64,000 nucleotides of DNA from Nansenia antarctica (lineage: Eukaryota; Chordata; Actinopteri; Argentiniformes; Microstomatidae): positions 9,441,277-9,505,276 of the forward strand of contig OZ022346.1 in NCBI GenBank assembly GCA_963989245.1, written 5' to 3'. The notes beneath the pieces were generated by a model. The model had not been told where the DNA came from and searched no databases. It was given only the letters and a program-made list of their open reading frames with translations. Below, in pieces: positions 22,735 to 33,800 of this stretch; positions within the stretch are counted from its first letter, which is position 1, and each line of letters opens with the position of its first letter. The position numbers were made by a program, and so were the translations under genes.

Positions 22735-23140
22735 CCCCACTACTCTTGGGGGGGTGACCTGAATTGTAAGTGGCTAGACAAGTCAATTAGGAAACCTCTT
22801 AAGCAGCTCACAGACGGTCTGGAGTTTAAACAACTTCTAGATGGCCCAACTAGAATAACTGCAGTTTGGCTTTAGGACCCTACACTCTACAGAAACGGCC
22901 AACTGCTACTTCCTAGAAAAGGTCAAAGGTATGGTTGATAGAGGAGGTGTTGTAGGTGCTGTGTTTTTAGATCTCCGCAAAGCCTTAGACACAGTCAATC
23001 ACCAGGTCCTTATCACCAAGCTGTCTGCCTTTAACTTCTTGCCATCAGCCCTTAAATGGTTGGACTCATATCTCAGTGACAGAAATCAGCTAGTCCAGAT
23101 AAACAATCAGCGCTCACCTACCATCATGTCTTGCACCGGG
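22735..23140 (+). pseudogene. internally deleted LINE fragment
   Basis: The first part reads as the end of a LINE endonuclease domain (GDLNCKW-like, then 'LEFKQLLDGPTRIT'). It is joined by an internal deletion near 22865 to a reverse-transcriptase segment (QFGFR, FLDLRKALDTVNHQVL, LSDRNQLVQI). LDLRKA.DTVNH is RT motif 2 of LINE elements, with K where many have S. The copy ends at a CT-rich stretch. Confidence 0.75.
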
Positions 23141-23790
23141 GTACTCTCTCCTCTCTCTCCGCATTCGCCCTCGCTTCCGCCGCCTGCTTCCTCGCTATTC
23201 TCTCTCTCTCCTCTCTCACTTCATCTCTCCCTCTGTCTCTCCATCTCCTCTCTCTCTCTCTCCTTCTTTCGCCATGCCGGTGTCCGTTTTCTTAGTCGTA
23301 TCGTCTGTCGTTCCGAGTTCTTTTACCATGTTGAGCCGTCCGTGTACAAACAAAACAAAAAAACAAAAATATCCCCCCTAACAGCAAGCTGCTGGGGGAA
23401 TAAACTCTTACACACTGACTCTCCTTTCACTCACACAAACTACGCAAATATTCAAACACCAAACTCTCATGTACACAATAATTTCCAAACGCTCCTTCCT
23501 TTCTGCTTGCCTACCTTCCCATCCCTCTCTCTCCCGCTAGTGCTGAATCTTTTGGATTTTAGCATGTGATCGAGTCATTGGTTTTATCTTATAAATGTTT
23601 TAAATATCATGTAATTGTGGTGCATGCATTTTCTGTATTGACTGGTGTCAATTCAAATTCTCTCCCTTTCGCTCCTTCTCTCTCTCTCTCTTTTCTCTCT
23701 CTCTCTCTCCCTTCCTACCTCCTCTCTTTTGCTCCCTCTCTCTCTTTTCTCCCTCCTCTCTCAGTAGGGTAGGGTAGGGTAGGGTAGGTT
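23138..23790. repeat. CT-rich microsatellites and TAGGG array
   Basis: CT-rich tracts lie at about 23142-23270 and 23655-23762, with mixed sequence between. The segment ends in five copies of GTAGG/TAGGG (23764-23790). No coding content. Confidence 0.8.
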
Positions 23791-23943
23791 GAGGCTACAG
23801 GGCATCAGGGAAGTAAGACTCACCTGTAGACTGCAGAAGGTCGCGGCTCGGAGGAAAGTTCAGTTTTATGACGTCTGATATCAGAATCACCTCTGGTACC
23901 CTGGTACTGGTACTCTGCCCTGGTACTGTGTGGCAAAGGTGAT

Positions 23944-24275
23944 ACAAAAGATGACACACTAGTACACACACCCCACACACCAGTACACACACCACACACA
24001 CTACACACACCAGTACACACACCAGTAGACACCACACACACCAGTACACACACCACACACACCAGTAGACACCACACACACCAGTACACACACACACACA
24101 CCAGTAGACACACACCACACACCAGTACACACACTCAGTACACACACCAGTACACACACCAGTACACACACTACACACACTACACACACTACACACACCA
24201 CACACACCAGTACACATACCACACACACTACACACACCCACACACCACACACACCACACACACCAGTACACACAC
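23944..24275. repeat. CA-rich minisatellite, left part
   Basis: Tandem CACACACCAGTACACACACC-type units with variants containing CTACACAC. The same array continues at 26482-27357 on the other side of a LINE. Its complement encodes repetitive Cys/Val/Trp ORFs that are artefacts. Confidence 0.9.
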
Positions 24276-26480
24276 AAGTCAAGAGTCAAGAGTCACTTTA
24301 TTGTCCCATCACTGGGAAATTTGTATTGGGCTTACACCCCACAGCAGCCAACAAAGAGCAACAGACAATACAGGATATTAGCACACAAACAGAAGGCGGA
24401 CCTGATTAAAACAAGAGTGAAATAAAAATGATAGCAAGATAAGTTACATTAATCTGGTGCAGTTTAAAAGTTTAACAGAAACGGGAATAAAAGAATTTTT
24501 AAATCTATTTAATCTAGCGCGAGGGACTCTGAACCTCCTCCCAGAGGGCAGCAGTTCATACTCTGCATGTAGGACATGGAGGGATTCATGAGAATTCTAT
24601 TAGCCTGTCTGAGAGTAGCCTGTTCAAAAATATACTGCAGGGATGAGTGGTCTTTCACCCCTATGATCTTCCATGCAGTCTGTATCAGTCGGACCAGTTT
24701 GGACCTTAGTTTTACAGATAGGTTACCAAACCAAGATGTAATGCCGTATCTGATGAGACTCTCTAAGACAGACTGGTAGAAAAGTAGCATACATTTTGGG
24801 TCAACACCATGAACTCTAAGGCGGCGTAGGAAGTGTAGTCGTTGTTGTAATCTGCTACACAGGCTGTCTACATGAGTGCTCCAGGTGAGTGAGTTATCAA
24901 TGAAAACCCCAAGATATTTGTAGGAGGCGACCTGAGAGATGGATTGTTTGTGGATGACCACAGGCCTGTGGTCCCCAACACCTCTGGGGTCGAACACCAT
25001 CTCCTCAGTTTTCTTAAGCCAGGCAGTTAACATCACACCATTTAACAAACCTCTGGATTTCAGAATAATAGTCATTTAGGTCACTGTCCTTTTTTATTAA
25101 AGCAAGGATGGCAGTGTCATCCGAAAATGTTATGATGCGGTTGCTAGGGTAGGTGCTTCTGCACTCGTTTGTGTATAAAGTAAAGAGCACAGGGGAACTG
25201 ACTATACCCTGAGGAGCACCAGTGCTTATGGTTCTGGGTTCCGAAAGAGTGCCATTAACACTGACCCGCTGTGTGCGGTTAGTTAAAAAGGAGTGATACC
25301 ATTTTATAATGAGGGGGGGGACATTAAGCCCATTTAACTTCTCAATTAAAAGGTGCGGCTGTATCGTGTTAAAAGCAGAACTGAAATCAACAAATAGGAG
25401 TCGGACATAGTAGGTAGGGTCCTCTAAGTGCTTAGATATGAAGTGCACCATGGCTGAGGTTGCATCATCTGTGCCTGTATTACATCTATACGCAAACTGA
25501 AAAGGATCCAGAGAGCAACTGACTGCATTTTTCACTTTACATATAATGAATTTTTCAAAGCATTTCATTACAACAGATGTCAAAGCGACTGGTCGCAGGT
25601 CATTATTTTCCTTGCAGCTAGCCTTCTTAGGAACAGGAATAATGATAGCGTCTTTCCAGATGAACGGAACAGTGTGAGAGTCCAGAGACTTCTGGAAGAT
25701 AGGACACCAGGCCTCAGCCAGCTCCTCACTGCAGGACTTTAGCATGAGCCCAGAGATGCCATCCGGTCCAGAGGACTTTCTAGGGCGGGTGTTAGCGAAC
25801 AGTCTCTGTACCTCGCGCTGCTCAATGGTGATACTTGCTTCCAACTCAGGCAGCGCCTGAAGAGCCACTGTTTGCTCCATCGAGAAGTCGGCAGTCTCAA
25901 ACCTGGCATAAAAATGGTTAAGTTCATTGGCTTTTTCACCCTCGTTTAGGACACTAAGGCACCTTTTAGCTGGGGCCATGTTAGTCATATGTTTCATGGA
26001 GTCCCATAGTTTTTTTAGTGTTCATAGAAGAGCAGTGGGATTCAAATGTCTCTTTCTGTTTCCTCTTGGCCCCCCTTAATTTGTGATTCAGTTCTTTTTG
26101 GATGTTCCTCATGGCCAAAAGATCCTTATTCCTGAATGCAATTCTCTTCTGAACTATGCACTTTTTGATTTCCTTCGTGATATGGGATTTGTTGTTAGGG
26201 TACACAGTTATAGATTTCAGGGGTAACACGTTATCTCTGCAAAACTTTATATAATCTGTAATAGTGTCAGTAGCCTCTTCAAGGTCCAGACCGTGAAAGA
26301 GGTCCCAGTCGGTACAGGAAAAGCAGCCTTTTAGGGTTTCAATGCCATCATCATTCCAGACATGAACTGTTTTAACTTGGGGTTTGCTACTTTTAAGCAG
26401 AGATTTATACGTGGGAATTAGCTGGACAACATTGTGGTCGGAGTTACCTAACGGGGGTTTAGCCCTGGCAGTGTAGGCGC
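24276..26480 (-). pseudogene. 5'-truncated, frameshifted LINE (family C, L2/CR1-like)
   Basis: Three overlapping minus-strand frames together read as one LINE polyprotein. They are 26478-25981 (end of the endonuclease domain with GNSDHNV, then a linker), 25997-25014 (reverse transcriptase) and 25075-24509 (thumb and C-terminus with YLGVFIDNSLTW). The RT palm has KSSGPDGISG, RPVALTSVVMKCFEKFI, FVDFSSAFNTI, STGAPQGIVSSP and FSDD in the catalytic YXDD position. At least two frameshifts, near 25990 and 25020, break it. The 3' end has AATAAAGTGAC and a tandem CTCTTGA tail. The 5' end is cut within the endonuclease. It lies inside a CA-rich minisatellite. Confidence 0.88.
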
Positions 26481-26481
26481 A

Positions 26482-27357
26482 CCACACACACACCACACAC
26501 ACACACCAGTACACACACCACACACACCACACACACCAGTACACACACCCCACACACACACCAGTAGACACACACCACACACACCACACACACCAGTAGA
26601 CACACACCACACACACCACACACACTACACACACCACACACACTACACACACCAGTAGACACACACCACACACACCACACACACTACACACACCACACAC
26701 CAGTACACACACCAGTACACACACTACACACACCACACACACTACACACACTACACACACCAGTACACACACACACACACACACCAGTACACACACCAGT
26801 ACACACACCAGTACACACACTACACGCACCACACACACACACCACACACACCAGTACACACACCAGTACACACACCACACACACACTACACACACCAGTA
26901 GACACCACACACACTACACACACCACACACACCAGTACACACACCACACACACCAGTACACACACTACACACACCACACACACCAGAAGACACCACACAC
27001 ACCACACACACCAGTACACACACCAGTACACACACTACACACACCACACACACCACACACACCACACACACCAGTACACACACCACACACACCAGTACAC
27101 ACACCAGTACACACACCACACACACCAGTACACACACCACACACACACCAGTACACACACCACACACACCAGTACACACACTACACACACACCACACACA
27201 CCACACACACCAGTACACACACCACACACACTACACACACCAGTACACACACCAGTACACACACCACACACACCAGTACACACACCACACACACCAGTAC
27301 ACACACTACACACACCACACACACCAGTACACACACCAGTACACACACCACACACAC
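26482..27357. repeat. CA-rich minisatellite, right part
   Basis: An ~875-bp array of ACACACCAGTACACACACCA-type units with CTACACAC and CCAGTAGACAC variants. It is the continuation of the array at 23944-24275. Confidence 0.9.
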
Positions 27358-27447
27358 AAACCCAGCAAGCCAGTCTTTCTGCCTCACAAGGAGTACAAGT
27401 CTTACCTTGCTCTGCCTTCTGACCTTCCTCTCCACCTCACTACTCCT

Positions 27448-27450
27448 GCT

Positions 27451-27505
<55 letters not shown>

Positions 27506-27684
27506 GTCTCTCTCTCTCTACCTCTCTCTACCTCTCTCTACCTCTCTCTCTCTCTACCTCTCTACCTCTCTCTACCTCTCTCTCTCTCTGTCTCCCTCTC
27601 TCTACCTCTCTCTGCCTCTCTGTCTCTCTCTCTCTCTACCTCTCTCTACCTCTCTCTGCCTCTCTGTCTCTCTCTCTCTACCTC

Positions 27685-27732
<48 letters not shown>

Positions 27733-27860
27733 TCTATCTTTCTCTCTCTCTCTCTACCTCTCTACCTCTCTCTACCTCTCTGTCTCTCTCTCCACCTCAG
27801 TACTCTTTCTCAGGCTTGTTCTCTCCTTATCTCTCTCTCCTTATCTGTCTATCTCTCAGC
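27448..27860. repeat. CT-rich microsatellite with CTCTCTAC units
   Basis: A (CT)n core grades into CTACCTCTCTCTAC and CTGCCTCTCTGT variants over ~400 bp. A C/G-rich patch with repeated CCCCGCCCCC follows at 27895-27940. Confidence 0.9.
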
Positions 27861-28007
27861 AGCTCCAGAGTGTTGGATCATTAACCAGCCCCCCAGGCCC
27901 CGCCCCCCGAGGCCCCGCCCCCGCCCCCGCCCCCCCAGGGACAGGAAGACAGGAGGGGGTTGACGGAGGAGGAGAAAAGAGAAGGGGGGAGTGATGGGGA
28001 GGGAGGA

Positions 28008-28900
28008 GGAATGAATGAATGAATGAATGAATGGACTTTATTGTCATTGCTACAGTACAGGTACCAAACAACGAAATTTAGGAGGGGTGGCTCCCCTGGT
28101 GTTAGGAAAGGGAAAAAAAAAACACTTTTAGAAAAAGAATAAAATCACAAGAAGGTAAGGAGCTGGTTTACATAAATAAAGGCTATGTACACAATCCACT
28201 GTACTATACTGCACAGATAGTCAACTAGGGTTGTCATATTGCACAAAAGTATTTTTTCACGTTATTTAAAGTGTCACAGTTTGCAGGCTTGAAATGTACA
28301 TGTTTGTGCCTCAGCACTAGCTGCCATACAATCCGTCCAGACTGTCCTGGGCCCAGAACTTAGGCCTTTGCTGTGTTCAGGGCCTTGACGGCCCTGTGGT
28401 AGAAGCAGTTCTTCAGTCTGTTTGTCTTAGCGGCCGGGGTCCTGTACCTCCTTTTCGAGGGCAGCCTGATAAAGTGTACGTGCCCAGGGTGGGTCGGGTC
28501 CCTGGAGATCTTGGAGGCCTTCCTGAGACAGCGTGTGTTGTACAGCTCTTCCAGAGAGGGGAGGGGGGCGCCGGTGATCTTCTGTGCTGTTCTCACGACT
28601 CTCTGTAGCGCATTTCTCTCCGCTGTTGTGCAGCTGTAGAACCAGTTGCAGATGCCGTAGGTGAGGATGCTCTCCACTGCGCCGCGGTAGAAGGCCACCA
28701 GTATCTCCTGCTTGTTGTGTTCTTTCCTGAGGCATCTCAGGGTGTATAGCCGCTGTTGTGCCCTCTTGATGGTGCCTTTTGTGTTGTCCTTCCAGGTCAG
28801 GTCATCCCGCATGTGATGTCCCAGGAATCGGAGGGTTGAGACTCTCCACGCTCTCTCCGTCGATGAGCAGGGGCTGGATCTCGGACAGGAGAAGAGGGGG
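28008..28900 (-). pseudogene. 5'-truncated LINE family A, longest copy
   Basis: On the minus strand 28846-28360 encodes the C-terminal part of an L2/CR1-like LINE ORF2, with FLGHHMRDDLTW, the thumb segment AFYRGAVESILTYGI and the tail NCFYHRAVKALN. The 3' UTR and an (ATTC)n tail run to 28008. A frameshift lies near 28810. The 5' end is replaced by the ATGACCACAA array at 28913. This copy defines the family whose shorter copies are at 748, 3751, 17880, 54034 and 56634. Confidence 0.85.
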
Positions 28901-28909
28901 ACAGGGAAG

Positions 28910-29200
28910 GGACATGACCACAAGGTGACTACAACATGACCACAACATGACCACAAGGTGACTACAACATGACCACAACATGAACACAACATGACCACAA
29001 GGTGACCACGAAATGACCACGACATGACCACGACATGACCATAAGGTGACCATGACATGACCACAACATGACCACAAGGTGACCACAACATGACCATGAC
29101 ATGCCCAAAAGGTGACCACAACATGACCACAAGGTGACCAAAACATGACCACAACATGACCACAACGTGACCACAAGATGACCACAAGATGACCACATCT
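28910..29200. repeat. ACATGACCACA minisatellite
   Basis: Short units of 9-11 bp (ACATGACCACA and AGGTGACCACA) alternate in a ~290-bp array. The complement reads as repeated VVMLWS-like peptide, an artefact. Confidence 0.9.
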
Positions 29201-29489
29201 AAGAACAGATTTTTTTAACAAATAAAAACAACGAACAGGATAAGAATATGACAAGTCCTACCTTCGGGATGAATGTTTCTATTTGACTCTGTAACAGGGA
29301 GTTGAAGTTCTCACAGACAGTGAGGTGTTAAGCCATTGAGAGAGGGAGGGGGAGGGACAGAGTAGCGTAAACGCTTTACACCATGGCAGACAGCCATGTG
29401 GACTAGAGGCTCTGAACTAGTCATGGGTCTTCGAAAACGTGTGTGTGTTTAGCCCAGTATAGACTGGTCCTTGTCTAACTACATTATGG
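29201..29489. other. no recognised feature
   Basis: Mixed sequence between the ACATGACCACA array and a LINE 3' end. No supported gene. Confidence 0.35.
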
Positions 29490-29639
29490 ATGCAACCTCA
29501 GCACATGTTCAAGTCAAGACTAAAAACCCATCTTTTTAATATTGCCTTTAAATGACTAAATAATGAAATCATGATTATATAGTGATTGGAGCACTTTGAG
29601 CTGCAACGTTTGCAGGAAAAGCACTATACAAATAAAAAG

Positions 29640-29674
<35 letters not shown>
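29490..29674 (+). mobile_element. LINE 3' end with (ATT)n tail
   Basis: It reads 'caagtcaagactaaaaaccc' then 'gaaaagcactatacaaat' and AATAAAAAG, ending in an (ATT)n tract at 29642-29672. This is a typical L2/CR1 3' terminus. The first BEL/Pao element inserted at the end of this tail. Confidence 0.65.
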
Positions 29675-29675
<1 letters not shown>

Positions 29676-30831
29676 GTTATGAAGGCCCACAATTTAGAGC
29701 CAGTTAGTTTCCCCAAATCAGCCCTATTTTGCCCCTGTTATTTCCTTAATTATTTTCCATACTATTCATGTACGTTTTCATGAATGTGTATGTATTGTTA
29801 TTGTAATTGTATAAGTTCTGTCTTAGATTTGTTCAGTATTGTGCAAGCGCCAGATTAGTGGGCGTGGTTTTGATTGGCGTACGTGACTTGATGTATGTCC
29901 GGTTGGTATCTATAGCTACGGAAGTGGTCTGTGCGTTGGAGTGAAGAGGAATGAGAGGTTACTCCTGTCGGTCACGAAGTCGACCAAGCATAGCTGAATT
30001 CAGCCTCGTCAAGGTGAACTCATTACTGTGTACTGTGTGATGCTGTCTAGGAGACCTGCCTTTAACATCGACTGTTAATAGTTAAATCACTAGCTACCCG
30101 CATCACCGCGGGAGTTCGGAGTTTAGTGGGTTAGCAGCGCTAGCCCAGTTTAGCTGTGTCACCGTTAGCCAGCCTTGCTAGCCGCCGGCTGCTAACGTTG
30201 GCGCATAGCGAGACCAAAGCCAAACAGAGCCGTCGCCTCCGAGGTGGATTGCGACCGACCGCTAACGCCACCGGAGCTGACCGTGGACCACCGGACCTGA
30301 ACCATTCACACCTCGTCGTTTGCTACGAAGACCCCCCTTTCCCTTCAAATTGCAACGTCACTCCCCCCCCTTATCTGCTGCCTTCCTCGAATCACATCCG
30401 AGCTCCAACCAGGCCTCAACGCGCTCATTTTCAGTCCGGGACTCTAAGCCTTTTCAGGCCAGGTACTGTGTGTGAGTGAGTGAGTGAGTGTGTGTGTGGC
30501 CGGCGGGGAGGGAGTATATTGGGATGTATATATAATTTGTATCAATAAATGTGTTTGTTTATATTTGATACATCGCTGTGTGTTTAGTTGTCTGTATTGT
30601 TTAGTTTAACAGCAAATCTAGTATTGGGTTTAAGTATTGTCTTATAGTGTGATTAACTGAGTTATAGCTTGTATTATAATATATGATATATATATAACTG
30701 TGATATGCTAGTCTAAAGGGTTGCTGGCGCCCCCTGCCTCTATCCTCCTACACTGCCGATTTAGCTCAGAGTTAGTTAGATAACCAGCCCTTCCTAAAAT
30801 TCTACAGTCCTTTAGCTACTCCCTGGTTACA
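29675..30831 (+). repeat. 5' LTR of BEL/Pao copy 1
   Basis: 1157 bp, TG...CA ends. AATAAA at 30544-30549 is a likely polyadenylation signal. An ORF inside (to 30479) occurs unchanged in the other LTR but resembles nothing known and is taken as chance. Confidence 0.93.
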
Positions 30832-30834
30832 ATT

Positions 30835-30850
30835 TGGTCCTTCGAGCCGG
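30835..30850 (+). promoter_or_regulatory. primer-binding site, copy 1
   Basis: TGGTCCTTCGAGCCGG begins three bases after the LTR end. TGG is complementary to the CCA end of a tRNA. I do not assign the tRNA. Confidence 0.8.
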
Positions 30851-30870
30851 ATAGGTTGTGTAGTGATAGC

Positions 30871-33800
30871 ATGGCTGAGCGCAGCCAACCAGACAAGACA
30901 GTTACCCCCCCTTCTCCGCCCCCTGAGCCAGAGCCACGACCACAGAGAGTCCCGCGGTTGCCTCAGAGGTTACAAGAGTATGAGCTTGAGCTCGAAAGCT
31001 CACTGAGTGGTAGTGAGGAGCGCACTCCACGGGATACAGTGGTCGGAGAGGCCGAGGTGTCCGCCGGCGCGCGGGTGGCTAGCACCGAGACAGCCATCAA
31101 AGAGCACCAGCCTGAGGATGAGATGGCAGAACAGCAGGGTTTTGCCGTAGAAACGGAAGAGCAGGAAGGAGAGGCCCGGTCTCACAGCGCCTGCGGGCGG
31201 AAGAGGGAGGGCCTCAGCCTTAACGATCTGCCTCCCAGTACGGCGCGCTCGAGACCTAGCTCCTGCCGTTCAGTGGCTTCCTCCCGGTCCAGGATTTCCG
31301 TGGGCAGTTCTGCCTCTGGGGCGGATAGCATGCACTCCAGAGGGAGTAGTGCCGCGCTGTCAGAATGTATGCGCCAACAGGCCGAGATGGCGTTAGAGCG
31401 GGAACGCCTCCAGTTCGAGCGTGAACGCCTCCAGATGGAAGGAGCGGAACGTGCGGCGGAGAGACAGCGCCAGGAGGCGTTAGAGAGGGAACGCATCCAG
31501 TTCGAGCGCGAGCGCCTCCAGATGGAGGGGGCGGAACGCGCGGCGGAGAGGCAGCGCCAGGAGGCGCTAGAACGTGAACGCCTCCAGATGGAGCGCGACC
31601 GCCTCCAGATGGAGAGAGAGCAACTGCACGCGGAGAAGATGGAGGCAGTGATGCAGACCATGCGCGACGTGTGCATCAGCAGAGCTCCGTCGGCCCGTAG
31701 CTCCAGAGCATCATCCGCACGGCCCTCTCGAGTGCCATCTCCTGAACCCCCCGCCGATGGCTCCATGACCCCCGCCATGACTGTCCAACTACAGGCCCAG
31801 CTGACCACCTTGAAGGAAGAGGACCAGGGACCCGACCGCTACGCGGCCCAGAGGGAGCCAGCGTCGCTGCCCGGGAGGGGAGCCATTCCCCAAGAGCGTA
31901 GCACACCCCTAGGTCCTCCAGTGAACCAAAAGGCATGCAGGCCGGACACCCAGACCGTCACTCCAGCCCCGATCATCCACTACAGGATGTTTCCCCAGGT
32001 GGAGGGACCCAAGTTCCCCTTCTTCAAGGACGAGGACAGGAGCCAGTATGTGGAACTACGCATCTGCCTAGACACGCTCTTGGACGACTCCTGCTCAGAG
32101 TCCTACAAATATGCGATTCTCCTTCAGCATGTGAGGAACCCCAGAGCCCACAACATGGTTCTGGCCCATGCCTCCGCACCGACACCTTACACCAGAGCGC
32201 TCGCCGACTTGGATGCCCGCTACGGTCGTCCCTGGAACCACGCCCTTGCTGAACTGCAAGCCCTCGAACAGCAGGCCCCCATCAAGGATGAACGGGCGCT
32301 GGATGACTTCGCGCTCCGCGTGCACACCTTGGTTGGAATGCTGAAGACGCAGGGCCCAGCTGGCGCCAGCGAGATCAACAGCACCTCCAACGTAGAGCGG
32401 CTGCTCCGCAAGATCCCACGCTTCCGGCAGGAGAGGTTCCGGCGACAGCAGCGCGTTCGTAACCCCGGGAAGTTGGGTCTGAGCATGGCTGCCTTCGCGG
32501 AGTTCCTACTGGAGGAAGTGCATGACACCAACGTAGACGCCATGGGTTACGCTGAGCCGAAGGAGGAGAGGGAGAAGGGAGACCGCTGGGACAGGCCGAG
32601 CTCGAACAGAGGACGCCCAGTAGGAGTGCTGCACACGGAGGAGGAGCCTCGGAGAGAGAGGAAAGCCCGACCTGAGGGAAAGGATTCCTCTCAACCCCCT
32701 CAAAAGGGACGGAGAGGTCCACCGCCATGTCCGTACTGCACCAGCGAGCACTGGTTCAATGAGTGCAGTGACTTCAACAACCTGAGTACCGAGGCCAAGC
32801 AGAGGTGGCTCGAGGAGAACAAGAGGTGCTGGAACTGTGGGCGCGACCATCTGGCTAAGAACTGCACCTTGAGGAGAAAGTGCAACCGCTGTGAGGAGGT
32901 CCACCTCAACATCCTACACGAGGTCTCCCTCGCCAGGTCCACGGAGGGCACCAGAAGCCCTAGGTCCGGTAGCGCACCGGAAGAGGAAACACCTGTCTAC
33001 TACCTAGACCCAACCCAGAGCAGCGGCTCCAAGGTCCTACTGAAGGTGGTGAAGGTCCGACTTCACCACAACAACGCTGTGTACGACACGTACGCCGTTC
33101 TAGACGACGGGTCGGAACGGACCATCCTTCTCCAGGAGGCAGTGCGCCAGTTGGGGCTCCAAGGGACTGAGGAGAAGCTGACTCTGCGCACGATACGTCG
33201 CGACCTTAAAGAGGTCACCGGGGCGAGAATCAACTTCTCTATCTCCCCGGCGGGGCGGCCGTCGGACAGATATCGGCTTCAGAATGTCTTCACCGCAGAC
33301 CAGCTAGCGCTCTCCCGCTACGACTACCCCCTGGAGAGATTACGCGCAAGATATTCCCACCTACGGCGAGTAGACCTACATCCGATAGAAGGAGCGGAGC
33401 CAACCCTTCTCATCGGCTCGGACAACGCTGCACTGATCGTGTCGCTCCGTCCTCCGCTGAGAGGACCACGAGGCTGCCCGATGGCTGTTAAGACTGCGCT
33501 TGGGTGGGCCCTCCAAGGCGCTACCGAGTGGAGAGATAGAGACGGGAGAGCTACGTCATCCCTCCATGTCCGAACCGAAGAAGTGCAGACCATCAACTGC
33601 CTTCACACCAGTGTGGACTCCATGAATGCGGCGCTACTAGACAACGTCCAGAAGCTGTGGACGCTAGACGTTGCGCCCTACAAGAATGAGAAGCTCTACG
33701 TACGGTCAAAGGAGGACGTCTACGCCATAGACCTCCTTAAAGCAAAGACAGTGCGTATCGAAGTCCAGGGCGTGAAGAGATACGTCACACCACTACTCCG

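Noticed and set aside
22931..23569. 212-codon ORF as one gene
   Set aside because: Only the first ~70 codons are LINE reverse transcriptase; the rest is a CT-rich microsatellite read in frame.
23795..27435. Cys/Val/Trp-rich ORFs on the minus strand
   Set aside because: Translations of the CA-rich minisatellite. Only the LINE-derived part of the 309-codon ORF at 25981-26910 is meaningful.
30156..30479. 107-codon ORF in the LTRs of BEL/Pao copy 1 (also 37502-37825; 96 codons in copy 2)
   Set aside because: Not preserved between LTR subfamilies (length and sequence change), resembles no known protein, and lies in the transcribed LTR.
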